A DNA stretch of 64,000 nt from NCBI RefSeq assembly GCF_015207005.2, contig NZ_JADEXS020000001.1, positions 6,161,001 through 6,225,000 on the forward strand, written 5' to 3'. The translations under genes and the position numbers were made by a program. How positions within the stretch are numbered: the first letter of the stretch is position 1; each line of letters opens with the position of its first letter. This DNA comes from Desmonostoc muscorum LEGE 12446 (GTDB taxonomy: Bacteria > Cyanobacteriota > Cyanobacteriia > Cyanobacteriales > Nostocaceae). This document shows, piece by piece, positions 1-10,011 of the stretch. Under the pieces are notes generated by a model. That model searched no databases and had not been told where the DNA came from. It worked only from the letters and a program-made list of their open reading frames with translations.

Positions 1-142
1 TACTGTATGATACTCTCAGTTCTACTCCCAGCACAGGAATGTTGCTATCAGAATATTGGCAAAATTCCAAAGGAAACAGGCGAGTGTGAACACCACCCTA
101 CAGATCAAACTCTGGAGAACCTAAATGGGCTACAAACATATA

Positions 143-1078
143 GAACCCATTTGACATCTAAGAAGGTGCTGCAAGCCTCTTAATCATTAGCCTGATGAAG
201 CAGATATTGAGTTTGGCAGTGGCACTAACCAGGGTTCGTTCAAAGTTCTTAACCAGAATTTTACAGCGCTCCATCCAAGCATTGGAGCGTTCGATCACCC
301 ATCTAGCTATTGCCGGAACAAATCCAGATTTTCCTTGTGCCGCTTTCTCTTGTTTTGAGGGTTTCGTAGAAAGTTGAAACTGAATTTTGGTCATGATCTC
401 TGGGTAAATTCGCTCTAACTCCTGAGTCAAATATTCTGGGTGATACCCATGATCTAGCAGGATAGTAATCTTGGGAATATCGATAGGTTTTGACTTGAAG
501 TAGTCGATGTTGAGAGTAAACATCTCAATTAATCCGGCATCATCCGAGACATTGGCGCGAGTACAGAGCGTAAAAAAGGGAAACCCAAGGGTGTCAATAG
601 CCAAATGCCTTTTAATACCGTTGGTGGCTTTGTAGAAGCAAAAACCTTTCGACTCCACACTGGCGTTGCAGGTATTTTTCACTGCTTGGGAGTCAATGAT
701 GATCAATGTCGTCCAGTGCGGTTTTTTTTTTACCTGTTCACGCACTTGTCCATGTAAGACACTCATCAGTTCCTCAAATACCCCGGCTGCTCGCCACTGT
801 TTGTAGTGCCAATATACAGTGGAATAAGGGGGGAGGTCTTTAGGTAAGTCTTGCCAATTGCATCCATTTTTTAGTTGATAGAGAATTCCATTGAAGATAT
901 CTCGCTTTGGCCAGTTGGTCGGTCGAGTCTGCTTCTTAGTCGGTAATATCTCTTGCAATAAGGGTTCAAAAATTTCCCATTCTGCATCAGTGAGGTTGCT
1001 GGAATACGCCATTAGTATTGGATTTTAGATGCTGAGGAGTACCTTAATTCAAAACCTCACAAGATGTCAAATGGGTTC
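143..1078 (-). mobile_element. IS5-type insertion sequence, complete
   Basis: Perfect terminal inverted repeats GAACCCATTTGACATCT (143-159) and its reverse complement (1062-1078) enclose one transposase gene. A TA dinucleotide lies on both sides (141-142 and 1079-1080) and would be the target duplication. The right end abuts and partly overlaps the start of the dioxygenase gene that follows, so the insertion replaced the native promoter or start of that gene. Confidence 0.9.
158..1012 (-). CDS. IS5 family transposase
   Basis: 284 residues, full length for a one-frame IS5-type DDE transposase. The N-terminal part (SNLTDAEWEIFEPLL, then NGCNWQDLPKDLPPYSTVYWHY) is the DUF4096-like DNA-binding region. 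The catalytic triad is visible as D in IIIDSQAVKN, D in LLDHGYHPEYL and E in VIERSNAWMERCK. It acts on the inverted repeats at 143-159 and 1062-1078, and its stop codon lies at the left repeat. No frameshift is seen, so the copy may still be active. Confidence 0.92.
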   Translation of the reverse strand: MAYSSNLTDAEWEIFEPLLQEILPTKKQTRPTNWPKRDIFNGILYQLKNGCNWQDLPKDLPPYSTVYWHYKQWRAAGVFEELMSVLHGQVREQVKKKPHWTTLIIIDSQAVKNTCNASVESKGFCFYKATNGIKRHLAIDTLGFPFFTLCTRANVSDDAGLIEMFTLNIDYFKSKPIDIPKITILLDHGYHPEYLTQELERIYPEIMTKIQFQLSTKPSKQEKAAQGKSGFVPAIARWVIERSNAWMERCKILVKNFERTLVSATAKLNICFIRLMIKRLAAPS

Positions 1079-2033
1079 TATAGAAGTTAAACCAGTTGCT
1101 GGTTTCATCGGTGCCGAAATCGGTAGCGTAGACCTTTCCCGTCCTCTTTCTGACGAGCAAGTCCAAGAAATCCGTAAAGCGTTATTGAAATGGAAAGTTG
1201 TGTTCTTTCGTGGTCAGAACATCGATCATGCTGCCCAGGTTGAGTTCACATCTCGTTTCGGCGAAGTAACTTTCGCCCATCCCCTGGGAGAGCCTGAGCC
1301 AATTCCCGGATTGCCGCAGATCAAATCCGTAGACCGTAAGCTCTATGAGCGGGAGTACGGTGTTCGCAGAGAACGAGGAAGTGTCTGGCACACAGACGTA
1401 ACGGCGGCTGTCAACCCACCAGCAGGGTCAATTTTACGCGCCGTTAATGTCCCCAGCTTCGGTGGTGACACCCAGTGGAGTAATCTTGTGGCAGCTTATG
1501 AGGGACTGTCAGCACCCCTGCGGGCGCTAGCAGATACATTAAAAGCTGAACATCGCTTTAATGGGGGTGGACATCAGCCCCGCAATAGCAAGTTCGCCGA
1601 TCGCATTGCTGTCAATCCCCTGGTTTCCATCCACCCAGTCGTCAGGGTTCATCCTGAGACTGGCGAACGTGCGTTGTTCGTTAACCCCGGCTTCACCTCG
1701 CACATTATTGACGTGTCACCCCAAGAGAGCAAGCTGTTACTTGAGTTGTTCTTCAACCAAATCACCAAGCCTGCCTACACCACCCGTTTCCGTTGGAACA
1801 ATGGTGATATCGCCTTCTGGGATAACCGCGCCACTGTGCATTTAGCTCCTCAAGATTTAGATCATTTGGATGTCGAGCGTGTCCTCTATCGCACCACCAT
1901 TACTGGCGATATTCCAGTTGGGGTTGATGGTTTCCGCTCCGAAGTGGTTCAAGGTGAGGTGTTCAACGCAGAAGTACCAACCGTCTTCAAGCAGAAAGCT
2001 GAGTCTAAGGAAGCGGAACCAGTGCTTTCGTAA
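1071..2033 (+). CDS. TauD/TfdA-like Fe(II)/2-oxoglutarate dioxygenase, first copy
   Basis: Non-haem iron dioxygenase of the TauD family, which typically oxidises alkylsulfonates (taurine type) or chlorophenoxy acids to release sulfite or the side chain. The iron ligands are visible as HTD (SVWHTDV) and the distal His in WDNRATVH. The 2-oxoglutarate-binding Arg would be in VLYRTTITG. About 320 residues, near family size. The chosen ATG at 1071 lies inside the right inverted repeat of the upstream IS, so the first codons (MGS) are IS-derived and IEVKPVAG begins the conserved part. An in-frame ATG at 1029, also inside the IS, is the alternative. No good ribosome binding site precedes either, so expression after the insertion is doubtful. 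Removing the IS leaves an open frame to the window edge, so the native N-terminus is unclear. The substrate cannot be assigned. Confidence 0.85.
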   Translation: MGSIEVKPVAGFIGAEIGSVDLSRPLSDEQVQEIRKALLKWKVVFFRGQNIDHAAQVEFTSRFGEVTFAHPLGEPEPIPGLPQIKSVDRKLYEREYGVRRERGSVWHTDVTAAVNPPAGSILRAVNVPSFGGDTQWSNLVAAYEGLSAPLRALADTLKAEHRFNGGGHQPRNSKFADRIAVNPLVSIHPVVRVHPETGERALFVNPGFTSHIIDVSPQESKLLLELFFNQITKPAYTTRFRWNNGDIAFWDNRATVHLAPQDLDHLDVERVLYRTTITGDIPVGVDGFRSEVVQGEVFNAEVPTVFKQKAESKEAEPVLS

Positions 2034-2335
2034 AGCTGAGTTCTGTTAGCTTTTTTCAGGGCAGTGCTGAGTAAATCTGCTCTTTGTGGAGCAACTGCCC
2101 TCAAATCCAAGGGTGTGGGGTAATTGGTGGGGACTTGAAGCCGCTATCAATTAGAGACCACCAAATCTTAGATTTCGGTGGAGGCTTTGACCCGTAACCC
2201 TCCGGGGAAGCAAGGCTGGGCGTAGCGTCTCGTAAAGAAGGTTGGTTTTCGAGCAGTGCATAAAAATACAATTTTTTCCCCCTACACCCTGCACCCTACA
2301 CCCTCGTATATTTACAAATCCAAGGAGACCCGATC
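2034..2335. other. Intergenic spacer between the two dioxygenase genes
   Basis: No gene is seen. It contains an imperfect hairpin around 2157-2180 (CCACCAAATCT paired with AGATTTCGGTGG) and a GC-rich dispersed-repeat-like piece around 2219-2240. A similar CCACCAAATCT...TTTGG motif recurs near 5607-5632. AAGGAG at about 2321-2326 is the ribosome binding site of the next gene. Confidence 0.5.
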
Positions 2336-3220
2336 ATGACACTCACAGCAAGTCGGATTGAGATTACACCCACCAAAGCAGCTCTTGGTGCCGTTATTAC
2401 CGGAATCGATGCCAGTCGTTCTGGTGAACCAGAGGTGATTCTGCAACTAAAGCAGGCATGGCGCGATCGCCACATCCTCATCTTTAAAAACCAGACATTA
2501 ACTGATGACCAGTTGTTAGCCTTTGCCAATTACTTTGGCGATATTCTTCAGCAGCCTGCTTACGTTCGCAAAGGAGAAACAGAAGAATACCTGCCACCCC
2601 TAGTTCTGACTCTGGCAAATGCCGCGGCTCAAGAGAGTTCAGTCAATATCCGACCGAACTATCAGGAACTTTTACCCCACATCGATCACTACTGGCTTCC
2701 TGTGCCATCTAGTGGTTCTTTCCTATACGCAGTAGAAGTACCTGAAAATGGCCCCGATACCTATTGGGTGAATTTGGCTCAGGCTTACGAAGAGTTAGAT
2801 GATGCGACCAAGGAACAAATTGCTGGTTTGCAAATACGCTACTTTAACTTCTATGGCAGCAAGGATCGGGATGAGTATGGTGAGCCTAAATATGCAGCTG
2901 GTCGGGCAGTTGAACCCGGCGAACGAGTTGCGATTCATCCTCTGGTTCGCACTCACCCAGATACCGGCAAAAAAATCCTTTTCTTCAATGCTGCTAGCGA
3001 TGTAGACATTCTCGATTATGACCATGTGGAAGGAGCAAAACTAATTGCGCGGTTGCAAGAGCATATTAAGCAACCCCGGTTTGCCTATCGGCATCAGTGG
3101 AGCAAGGGCGACCTGCTTTATTGGGATAACCAGGCAACGGCTCACTACCGTCCTGAATTTGATGCCAATGCAACCCGTGTTCTGAAACGGGTCAGCCTTC
3201 GAGGTAGCCGTCCGTTCTAA
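2336..3220 (+). CDS. TauD/TfdA-like dioxygenase, second copy
   Basis: 294 residues of the TauD family. The iron-binding HxD is in LLPHIDHYW and the distal His in YWDNQATAHY. The C-terminal Arg region is RVLKRVSLRGSRPF. A clear AAGGAG lies about ten bases upstream of the ATG, which supports this start. It is a diverged paralogue of the preceding gene and follows it on the same strand. A lipoprotein stub of the sulfonate-binding type lies just downstream, which favours organosulfonate use, but the substrate is an inference. A strong hairpin follows the stop. Confidence 0.88.
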   Translation: MTLTASRIEITPTKAALGAVITGIDASRSGEPEVILQLKQAWRDRHILIFKNQTLTDDQLLAFANYFGDILQQPAYVRKGETEEYLPPLVLTLANAAAQESSVNIRPNYQELLPHIDHYWLPVPSSGSFLYAVEVPENGPDTYWVNLAQAYEELDDATKEQIAGLQIRYFNFYGSKDRDEYGEPKYAAGRAVEPGERVAIHPLVRTHPDTGKKILFFNAASDVDILDYDHVEGAKLIARLQEHIKQPRFAYRHQWSKGDLLYWDNQATAHYRPEFDANATRVLKRVSLRGSRPF

Positions 3221-3260
3221 AGTTCAGCTAGCTAACATTTGTAAATTATTTCAGATACAA

Positions 3261-3294
3261 AGCTTTTCTCCCTAAGAGAAAAGGGAGAAAAGCT
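3261..3294 (+). terminator. Hairpin after the second dioxygenase gene
   Basis: A perfect 13-bp stem (AGCTTTTCTCCCT and its reverse complement AGGGAGAAAAGCT) with an 8-nt loop lies 40 bases after the stop codon. It lacks a long T run, so it may act as a terminator or as an mRNA-stabilising hairpin. Confidence 0.5.
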
Positions 3295-3354
3295 AGTACA
3301 ACACTGCCTAAATTTTTGCCTAAAGGTGTCAACATCAATATCAAATGACCAGTT

Positions 3355-3570
3355 ATGAGAAAAGTGCAAATTGGCAAATATTCGATATCCAGACGTGATT
3401 TACTCTACGCCTTCTATGGGTTAGTTTCTTTTACGACTTTAGCCAGTTGTGGTATAAACAAGGGCAGTATCGGCAATAGCAGTGCCAGTAACACTAATAT
3501 TAAGAGCAGTAGCAATACTAAAGTTGTTCAGCTTGGCTACCAAGTTTCAGGGGTTCTAACTCAATATTAG
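3355..3570 (+). pseudogene. Truncated sulfonate/nitrate-type ABC transporter substrate-binding lipoprotein
   Basis: Only 71 codons. The N-terminus has a twin-Arg-like motif (ISRRDLL), a hydrophobic stretch and a lipobox (LASC), followed by a Ser/Asn linker and VVQLGYQVSG. That last piece resembles the first strand of the SsuA/TauA/NrtA periplasmic-binding family, which is normally over 300 residues. The frame closes right after it and the rest of the protein is missing. Placed next to two TauD-like genes, it reads as the remnant of a sulfonate uptake gene. Family assignment rests on a short stretch. Confidence 0.55.
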
Positions 3571-3675
3571 AAAATAAACCCACAAATCTAATCCCAGTCT
3601 AAGTGTTAAAAATTGCCTTCGATTTTTGTTTTTTTACTGTAATGTGAGAAAAAGATTTGACTGAAAAACTGCTAT

Positions 3676-3774
3676 ATGCCAGACAAAATTATTGAGCGCA
3701 TTCTTGCTGCGGCCGATACTCCAGACCTTCTAAGCAATAAATCGGAATTTGGTAAAACATCTAGCCAAGGATAA
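3676..3774 (+). pseudogene. Short fragment, possible gene start remnant
   Basis: A 32-codon frame beginning MPDKIIERILAAADTPDLL. It looks like the start of a longer protein and ends abruptly. No function can be given. Confidence 0.25.
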
Positions 3775-3899
3775 ATCAACCAAAATAGTAAGAGAGGTTA
3801 AACAATTAAACGAAGATTATTTAAAGTATTCTTCCATCCAGAATCCTGATTCCATTGTTTATGATTAGAAAAATTTACATAATCAATAGAAATAGTATC

Positions 3900-4136
3900 T
3901 TATACCTCTGTTTCAATTTGAGGAGCTTGATTTAAGGATAAGAAAGGTGGAGAACTTAAACTGATCATTGTGTAGACACAAAAAATAATCTCCCACCATC
4001 TTTCAATCTGTTGGAAATTTGTCAACCTGTAATCTGTCCAGCCCAGTTCCTGTTTACACTGCCGAAAACCATATTCTACCCATGTTCTTAATCCATGTAT
4101 GGTAATTAGATCCCCCGAAATTCGAGAACGAGTCAC
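3900..4136 (-). pseudogene. C-terminal fragment of an IS701/IS4-like transposase
   Basis: 78 codons containing WVEYGFRQCKQELGWTDYRLTNF and RWWEIIFCVYTMISL. This is the conserved C-terminal E-containing region of a DDE transposase family common in cyanobacteria. The catalytic D residues and the whole N-terminal part are missing, so this is a dead remnant. Confidence 0.7.
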
Positions 4137-4169
4137 CCAAATTACCCAGCAATTGCTAGGAGGATTATA

Positions 4170-4529
4170 ATGCCCAACTGGAGTGTAATTGAAGCTAGTT
4201 TTCTAAACCTACCCCAGGCACAACAATTGGGAGAGTTGGCCGCTAGTTTGGCACGTCTTAACTCTTGGTCACAAAAAAGTGTTAGCCAGGAAGTAGTTCC
4301 GGTATTGTTAGACGAAAGTTTGCTGTATTTGTCCTTGATCCAGCGAGAAAGCCAAATTAATATTGAATTAGATCAACTTCTTGGCTTGTTGCAAGGCTGG
4401 AAACAAAACTGGCTCAATATTTGGAATAACTCAAACGAAACTGCAAATATTGCAGATATTGCGTCTAGTTGGTCACAACGAATATTGGCTATGTCTGGTT
4501 TGCTGACTTCTGAATCTATGAGTGCATAG
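4170..4529 (+). CDS. Hypothetical protein, 119 residues
   Basis: A strong ribosome binding site (AGGAGG, about 4159-4164) sits just ahead of the ATG, which supports a real gene. The product looks soluble and helical, with Leu/Gln-rich segments (LPQAQQLGELAASLARL, LDQLLGLLQGWKQNWLNIW), and has no signal peptide or membrane segment. I do not recognise the family. It starts directly beside the IS remnant on the opposite strand, so its promoter may have been rearranged. Confidence 0.55.
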   Translation: MPNWSVIEASFLNLPQAQQLGELAASLARLNSWSQKSVSQEVVPVLLDESLLYLSLIQRESQINIELDQLLGLLQGWKQNWLNIWNNSNETANIADIASSWSQRILAMSGLLTSESMSA

Positions 4530-5886
4530 TCTCAAGTATTGCGATCGCCCTACAACCCTTCTGTCCTCAATTACTTTTTACTAAATTACGATCGCCCGCA
4601 AACTTCGTTTCCGAACTATGCCTCAAGCACAACGCGCCCTCTCCAATCAACTGCACAAAGTTTTTTCTTTCTTTGTATGAAACCACCCTGCTTACCTCAC
4701 TGGAATGATTATCATTATCAATACTTGTATATTTTATTCTCTGGAAATCCCTAACAGCAAACATTTTATCCACACAAAGCAATTGTGTTTATTCAATTTA
4801 AATTATAATTATGATGTTAATAACAATATCTTTACTAAGAGAAATTTCAGGAAAATAATAATATTAAATTATTGAAATAACTTGCAAAAATATTTAATCT
4901 GAAATTTGCTATTTATATGCAAAGATACTTGATTATCAAGCAAATAAGTAATCAATAATAGGCAGTTAACTTGCAATTGACTAATTTATAGTCGGGTGTT
5001 GTGTAACTTTGCTCAATCTGCATAGTGGGTTAATAACAAAATTAAGGAGTGAAAGATCAAAAAATATCATACTTAGAACTTACGCACTGTACAAATGAAT
5101 CATAATGTGTATTAAGATATTTGGTCGTTTCAAGCACTTTGCATAACCCTGATTTATTCGTCTATTTGCGATCGCGCTTGTGCTAAAAATGGCTGAAATA
5201 ATCAAATCCTGTATAGTACTTATGTACGATGCGTAAGTCCTAATACTGTTCACAGGCAAATAAAAAAAGGTTTAGAGAAATTCCATCCTTGAAAGCATGG
5301 GTTTCCCTCCAAGGAGATTTTGTTTTTGAGGCGATCTCGTTGGAAACAAATATTTATTTTTTATCCGTGGCTAAAGTTAGTTATTTTCTACCCTACAACT
5401 GGTAGCTTCGGCTTTGTTTGATGCTGACTGTACTGAGATTTGGAACCGAATAAAAACCATCTATACAGCCAAAGATTGCTCATCAAAATCTCGAAAAAGA
5501 TAACCACAAGACAATAAATATAGAGGTGAAGAAACAGACTAATTGGTATTGAAGAAGAATTCACTCCGTCCGAATCACTCTTCATCGGGGATTGGTGACC
5601 CGCGACCTAGAAGCACCACCAAATCTACAATTTGGAGGGAGTCTTAAACCCACTTATTCATCCGCCCTACGGGTTCGGCAGTTTGCAATCGACGGAAACC
5701 TTAAGAAATGCAACTGCCTCACCAGTCACACAGAATTCGCTCCTGTATTCTGGCTCCTAACGGAGTGAATTCTGTTTGATAAATATCAGGAGTTAGCATT
5801 GCTTCCCAGACTATAACCAAATCAGCTAGCCCAGACTTGGTTAATTAATTCACAACTACCCGAACCAACCAAAAAGGTTTTTAAAT
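4530..5886. other. AT-rich gene-poor region upstream of the large-protein cluster
   Basis: No convincing gene. 4800-5000 is very AT-rich. A MITE-like inverted-repeat element occupies about 5071-5243. A CCAAAT/ATTTGG hairpin lies near 5613-5628. A 65-codon frame on the minus strand at 5388-5585 has no supporting features. The promoter of the gene at 5887 should lie in the last 300 bases; AAAGG precedes its ATG. Confidence 0.5.
5071..5243. repeat. MITE-like element with ACTTACGCA ends
   Basis: The left end TTAGAACTTACGCACTGTAC is an imperfect inverted copy of the right end GTACGATGCGTAAGTCCTAA (about 17 of 20 positions). There is no coding content in 173 bp. A related end (TGCGTAAGTCCT) occurs alone near 18594-18606. 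This is the usual form of a non-autonomous cyanobacterial element. Confidence 0.65.
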
Positions 5887-8800
5887 ATGAGCAACATCTT
5901 ACTCGTACCCATCCATGTCAATGCTTTATGCCTAGCAGACCCCGGCGAAGCCGTGAGTGCATTTGCCGACTTTAAACGATTACCTTTTATATATGATGGG
6001 GAACCCCATCAGACTGGTACTCCCAATATCAGCAAACAAATTCTTACACCTCTGTTTGATGCAGGGAAAACAACCCTGAAAGCTGGTATTCATTTACACT
6101 GGTTTTTACCCGATGCCCTAACAAGAGGTGAACATAGTGCCACTGGCACAAAATTTCCTATCGTACCCAATCGCTGGCTGATTCTGCGTCAAGGAGGCGA
6201 TCAAGGAACTAAGCAATGGATAATTGAAAGTGACTATCTTTACCCTGAAAAATTAGGGTCAGGTGAAGAACCTGCTGATACTATTAATATCTTAGTTCAG
6301 CGCCCCACTCCCAAAACCGACCAATATCAGCGCTATCGCTTTATGGGACGGACTCTAGAACTGTCAGATTGGCGACAACAGAGTAATTTAGATCGCGAAT
6401 ATACAGCAACCTTGACTGCCATTGGTACACAAGCAGAAGTTCCTCTGTTTGACTATGTACAAGCCACCTTTGCAGCTTTTTATCCTAACTGTCAGAGTGT
6501 TTTCGGCTTTCATGACCGGGATTACCCTACAACCAATCCTTCATCGGGGTTACAGTACGATGTCATTGGCTGGTATGGTGACGAGCAACAGGACATATTA
6601 AAGACTCTATTGCAAAACAATCAGGGGAAAAAATCTGAGGAATTATTAGAACTCATACAAGAGGAATTGCGTTGGACATTTGAGCTTGACGGGGAGATTC
6701 CCCAACGCACACTTTACCATTCAAGAGTTACCTTTGGGTCTACAGGGCAAGTCTTATCTGCAAGCGATCGCATCAACAGTTTGTCCCAACCAACCATTGC
6801 TGTGGGTAATTCAGCACCAGAAGCCCTTTCAGCCTATTTAGCTCACGACTACAACAACCAAACCAACCCAGAAATTCGTCAATTCGTACAAGAACAGCTA
6901 GAAGCTCTCCAACTGTCAGAACGCTTGGAGTCCGGCCAACTCGACCTTGATGCTAAATTACAGGAAGCTCGTCACGAGCAGGGTTTTGGGACGCAAAGTG
7001 CAGGCATTCTCTGGTCGATCGCACCCAAAGTCTCAGACGCTCAAACCTATAGGGGAATTTTCTCAATCCCCAATTCCAAATCTCAAGTTCAAAGTCGGTT
7101 CAGCCTACCATTAGACCTTGGCCGTCAACTCAATAAAGTCAATCGTCTGCAAGAAGAATACAATCAAGCACTGGTGAACATCGAGTCTCAAGGCCAGCAG
7201 TTATATACCCACTGGTATGAGTTCATAGAAAAGTATCATAGTAAAGCTAGCGATAGTATGCCTATTCTTGATGCCACAGAATCTAAGTTGCTCAATCCCT
7301 TGCGGACTGCCCTTGGTCAGACAGGAAGGTTAGAAATTGAAAGAGATGATTCGGATAATTTCAGAGTAACGGCGGCGACTTTATGCTTTAGCATTTACTC
7401 GTCATTTACTTATTTAGAAGGCTGTGTCGATTTGTTAAACCGAGCGGTTGCAGGGCATGTTACTCGTAAAGAATGGTATGAATATTTACAAGTTGAGTTT
7501 GAAAAATGTAATGTTAAACTTCTCCCCGAACCGCCTGTTCCTGAGAATGAGAGTGAGAGTATACCGCTAAACATTACACAAGTAACACCAGGACAGGAAT
7601 GGCGAATCAACGACCAAGGGCAAACCTACACTGTCAAAGTAGAAAATAGCGTTTTAAATATTTACATTCCTCCGACATACATTCCTGTTTCTGAAAAACC
7701 TCAACTCGCTTACGAACTAGCAACTAAAATTAATGAGTTAATTGGAGCGATCGCAACCTACAACCGTACAGCCGAAACCCAATACACCCTCAAACAAGTT
7801 CCTGCGGCACATTATTGGCAAGCAAACGATCCAGTCCTTTTCTTAGCAGGGGAAGCGGCCGCTTCGACAGGGCATAAACGCTTGCAGAGTGGTGAATTTT
7901 TACAATGTCACCAATGGAATGCCACTCTGGATTTACAAACCTTGCCAGAGCCAACTATTACCAGCATTCAGAACCAAATCAATAATTTAGCACCCCAACC
8001 TGGTGAAGAAGACATTGGGTTTAATCACTGGAGACAACAACCTTGGATTCCCTTTTTAATGCAGTGGGCAGTGCAAGCGTTCCCTTGCCGTCCCGACCAC
8101 CCAAATCCTAACTATAATCCTGAAATCATCCTCGACAATTACCAGCTAGAACGTAACGCCATTGACCTCACTCTGAAAACAGGTAGTGAAAGCAGCTTTG
8201 TGAAGACTGCCAATACCTATCAAGGCTTGAGCATTTTGACACCGGCGGCAAATTTCATACTAGAAGAACGACTGATAGGTTATCTCAATGAAGAATTACT
8301 GCCCCAGTATTACAGTGCCAATAACATTCCTGAAGAACAGCAAACAGAAGATTACCTCAGTGAAAATTTTCAGGCGATCGCTTCTTGGTATCGAAACTCA
8401 ATAGACAAAACAGAGATACAAAAAGCTCAAGACCCGATTTGGGTGACACTGTGGGCTTATGAACAGATGCAGACTCTAGAAGGACAAGCTCAGGCGATCG
8501 CTGGATTTAACGATACCCTGTTACTTTACCGACCGACTTTATACTTAGAGATAGATGACCCCCTCCTGGGAAAAAACCAGGACGTGAAGGACATCAAATT
8601 CTTCCACGAGCAAGTGCGCTGGACGTTGGGCTATACCCTACAATACGAAATTCTCAAACTAGACATATTCAATCCCATCCGCAGTGGGGCGCTGAAAATC
8701 ACAACCCTGTGGTTGGTAGATACTTTTGGGCAATTTAAAAAAGTCGTGGAATCGGGAATGAACACCGATGTAGTCACCACAATCCAGATGACACCACCCA

Positions 8801-9876
8801 ATCCCAACTATCAGGTATTATTACCGCCCCGTTTGGCACAACCCGCCCGTCTGAACTTCCACTGGATAGTAGCAGATAGCCAAAAGGAAGAACAGTTAAC
8901 CGCAGCACCAGCCATTACCCCAGTCTGTGGTTGGATTGTACCCAACAATCTTGACAGCAACCTGGAATTTTATGACACTCACGGTCAAGCACTAGGATTA
9001 ATTGATCGAGCTGGAACTTGGCGGCCTACACCTGGTAAAACTACATCCTTCAATCCACCAGGCTATTCCGCCAACCTGCACTTAAATAAAGTAGTCGATT
9101 ATTTACTCAACCACGGAAGGGATTTTCAGCAAAAATTCATCTCTACCTTAATTAATTCTTTAGATAATATTGCCCCGGAAAACTTTGCCGAGCATCCCAG
9201 TTTGGCTTTGTTGATAGGACGACCAATAGCTGTTGTCCGAGCCACCTTTAATTTAGAAGTCCAAGGGCTGCCCACTGTTGATCCCAGCCTCAGCATCACT
9301 GACTCAAACTACCCCACAACTCGCGGCTTTGATGCCGTCAAATTCCCCATTCACTTAGGAGATTACCAACAATTCAACGATGGATTAGTTGGTTACTGGC
9401 GAGAAGTTCACCAAGGAGAAAGTTACGTGTATGAGGACAATATTTTCTATGCTCCGCAAAGCAATTCAGTTAATAATAACTTAATTAAAACTGAAGCGGA
9501 AGGTATAGTTTTTGAACAAACGGTAGACGCACCGCCCCAATTCGTCACCATGTTAATTGATCCGCGAGGCACAATTCATGCTAAGTCTGGGATTTTGCCT
9601 AATCGAGAATTGCGCTTATCCCCAGAGAATTATGACGAAGCATTAAAGGCGATCGAGGTTCATTTTCTCTCAACACCTGTTTTATCGAATCAAGGAGAAA
9701 TTATCATCCCCTTGCCAGAAATTCCTCAATATGCTTGGTCTTGGTTATCTCGTAACAGTAGCGGTTGGTTAACAAGTGACATTGAACCTGTTAATTTCAA
9801 CGCCACCTTTGCTGCACCCCAAGAACTTTATGAAGGATGGTTACAGCTGACACCAGCAGAGGAAGGAGAAGAGTAA
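5887..9876 (+). CDS. Very large hypothetical protein, first gene of the large-protein cluster
   Basis: 1329 residues with no recognisable catalytic motif, no signal peptide and no membrane segment. It begins MSNILLVPIHVNALCLAD. It has a helical, coiled-coil-prone stretch near residues 405-445 (NKVNRLQEEYNQALVNIESQ), mixed alpha/beta regions and an acidic tail (PAEEGEE). I do not recognise a named family. It heads a same-strand series (this gene, two fibre-like genes, a DUF6603 gene, a 653-residue protein) with gaps of 54-330 bases, which suggests one operon and a shared large assembly or secreted complex. That is inference from size and context only. Confidence 0.85.
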   Translation: MSNILLVPIHVNALCLADPGEAVSAFADFKRLPFIYDGEPHQTGTPNISKQILTPLFDAGKTTLKAGIHLHWFLPDALTRGEHSATGTKFPIVPNRWLILRQGGDQGTKQWIIESDYLYPEKLGSGEEPADTINILVQRPTPKTDQYQRYRFMGRTLELSDWRQQSNLDREYTATLTAIGTQAEVPLFDYVQATFAAFYPNCQSVFGFHDRDYPTTNPSSGLQYDVIGWYGDEQQDILKTLLQNNQGKKSEELLELIQEELRWTFELDGEIPQRTLYHSRVTFGSTGQVLSASDRINSLSQPTIAVGNSAPEALSAYLAHDYNNQTNPEIRQFVQEQLEALQLSERLESGQLDLDAKLQEARHEQGFGTQSAGILWSIAPKVSDAQTYRGIFSIPNSKSQVQSRFSLPLDLGRQLNKVNRLQEEYNQALVNIESQGQQLYTHWYEFIEKYHSKASDSMPILDATESKLLNPLRTALGQTGRLEIERDDSDNFRVTAATLCFSIYSSFTYLEGCVDLLNRAVAGHVTRKEWYEYLQVEFEKCNVKLLPEPPVPENESESIPLNITQVTPGQEWRINDQGQTYTVKVENSVLNIYIPPTYIPVSEKPQLAYELATKINELIGAIATYNRTAETQYTLKQVPAAHYWQANDPVLFLAGEAAASTGHKRLQSGEFLQCHQWNATLDLQTLPEPTITSIQNQINNLAPQPGEEDIGFNHWRQQPWIPFLMQWAVQAFPCRPDHPNPNYNPEIILDNYQLERNAIDLTLKTGSESSFVKTANTYQGLSILTPAANFILEERLIGYLNEELLPQYYSANNIPEEQQTEDYLSENFQAIASWYRNSIDKTEIQKAQDPIWVTLWAYEQMQTLEGQAQAIAGFNDTLLLYRPTLYLEIDDPLLGKNQDVKDIKFFHEQVRWTLGYTLQYEILKLDIFNPIRSGALKITTLWLVDTFGQFKKVVESGMNTDVVTTIQMTPPNPNYQVLLPPRLAQPARLNFHWIVADSQKEEQLTAAPAITPVCGWIVPNNLDSNLEFYDTHGQALGLIDRAGTWRPTPGKTTSFNPPGYSANLHLNKVVDYLLNHGRDFQQKFISTLINSLDNIAPENFAEHPSLALLIGRPIAVVRATFNLEVQGLPTVDPSLSITDSNYPTTRGFDAVKFPIHLGDYQQFNDGLVGYWREVHQGESYVYEDNIFYAPQSNSVNNNLIKTEAEGIVFEQTVDAPPQFVTMLIDPRGTIHAKSGILPNRELRLSPENYDEALKAIEVHFLSTPVLSNQGEIIIPLPEIPQYAWSWLSRNSSGWLTSDIEPVNFNATFAAPQELYEGWLQLTPAEEGEE

Positions 9877-10011
9877 AAAAAGGAAGCAATTCGCAGTTAT
9901 GCCGCTCTCTTAGCACCACACCATCCTAGATTTTGTCCGAACCCCACCCCGCTTTTATCTAGCGATAAAATCTCGCTACCCCATGAAACAAGTTTTACGG
10001 AGACTTTAGAG

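Noticed and set aside
4539..4754. 71-codon plus-strand frame and an overlapping minus-strand frame
   Set aside because: No ribosome binding site, low-complexity composition and HIP1 sites inside; both strands are equally open by chance.
5388..5585. 65-codon minus-strand frame with a hydrophobic stretch
   Set aside because: The hydrophobic segment comes from AT-rich DNA; no start signal or known family.
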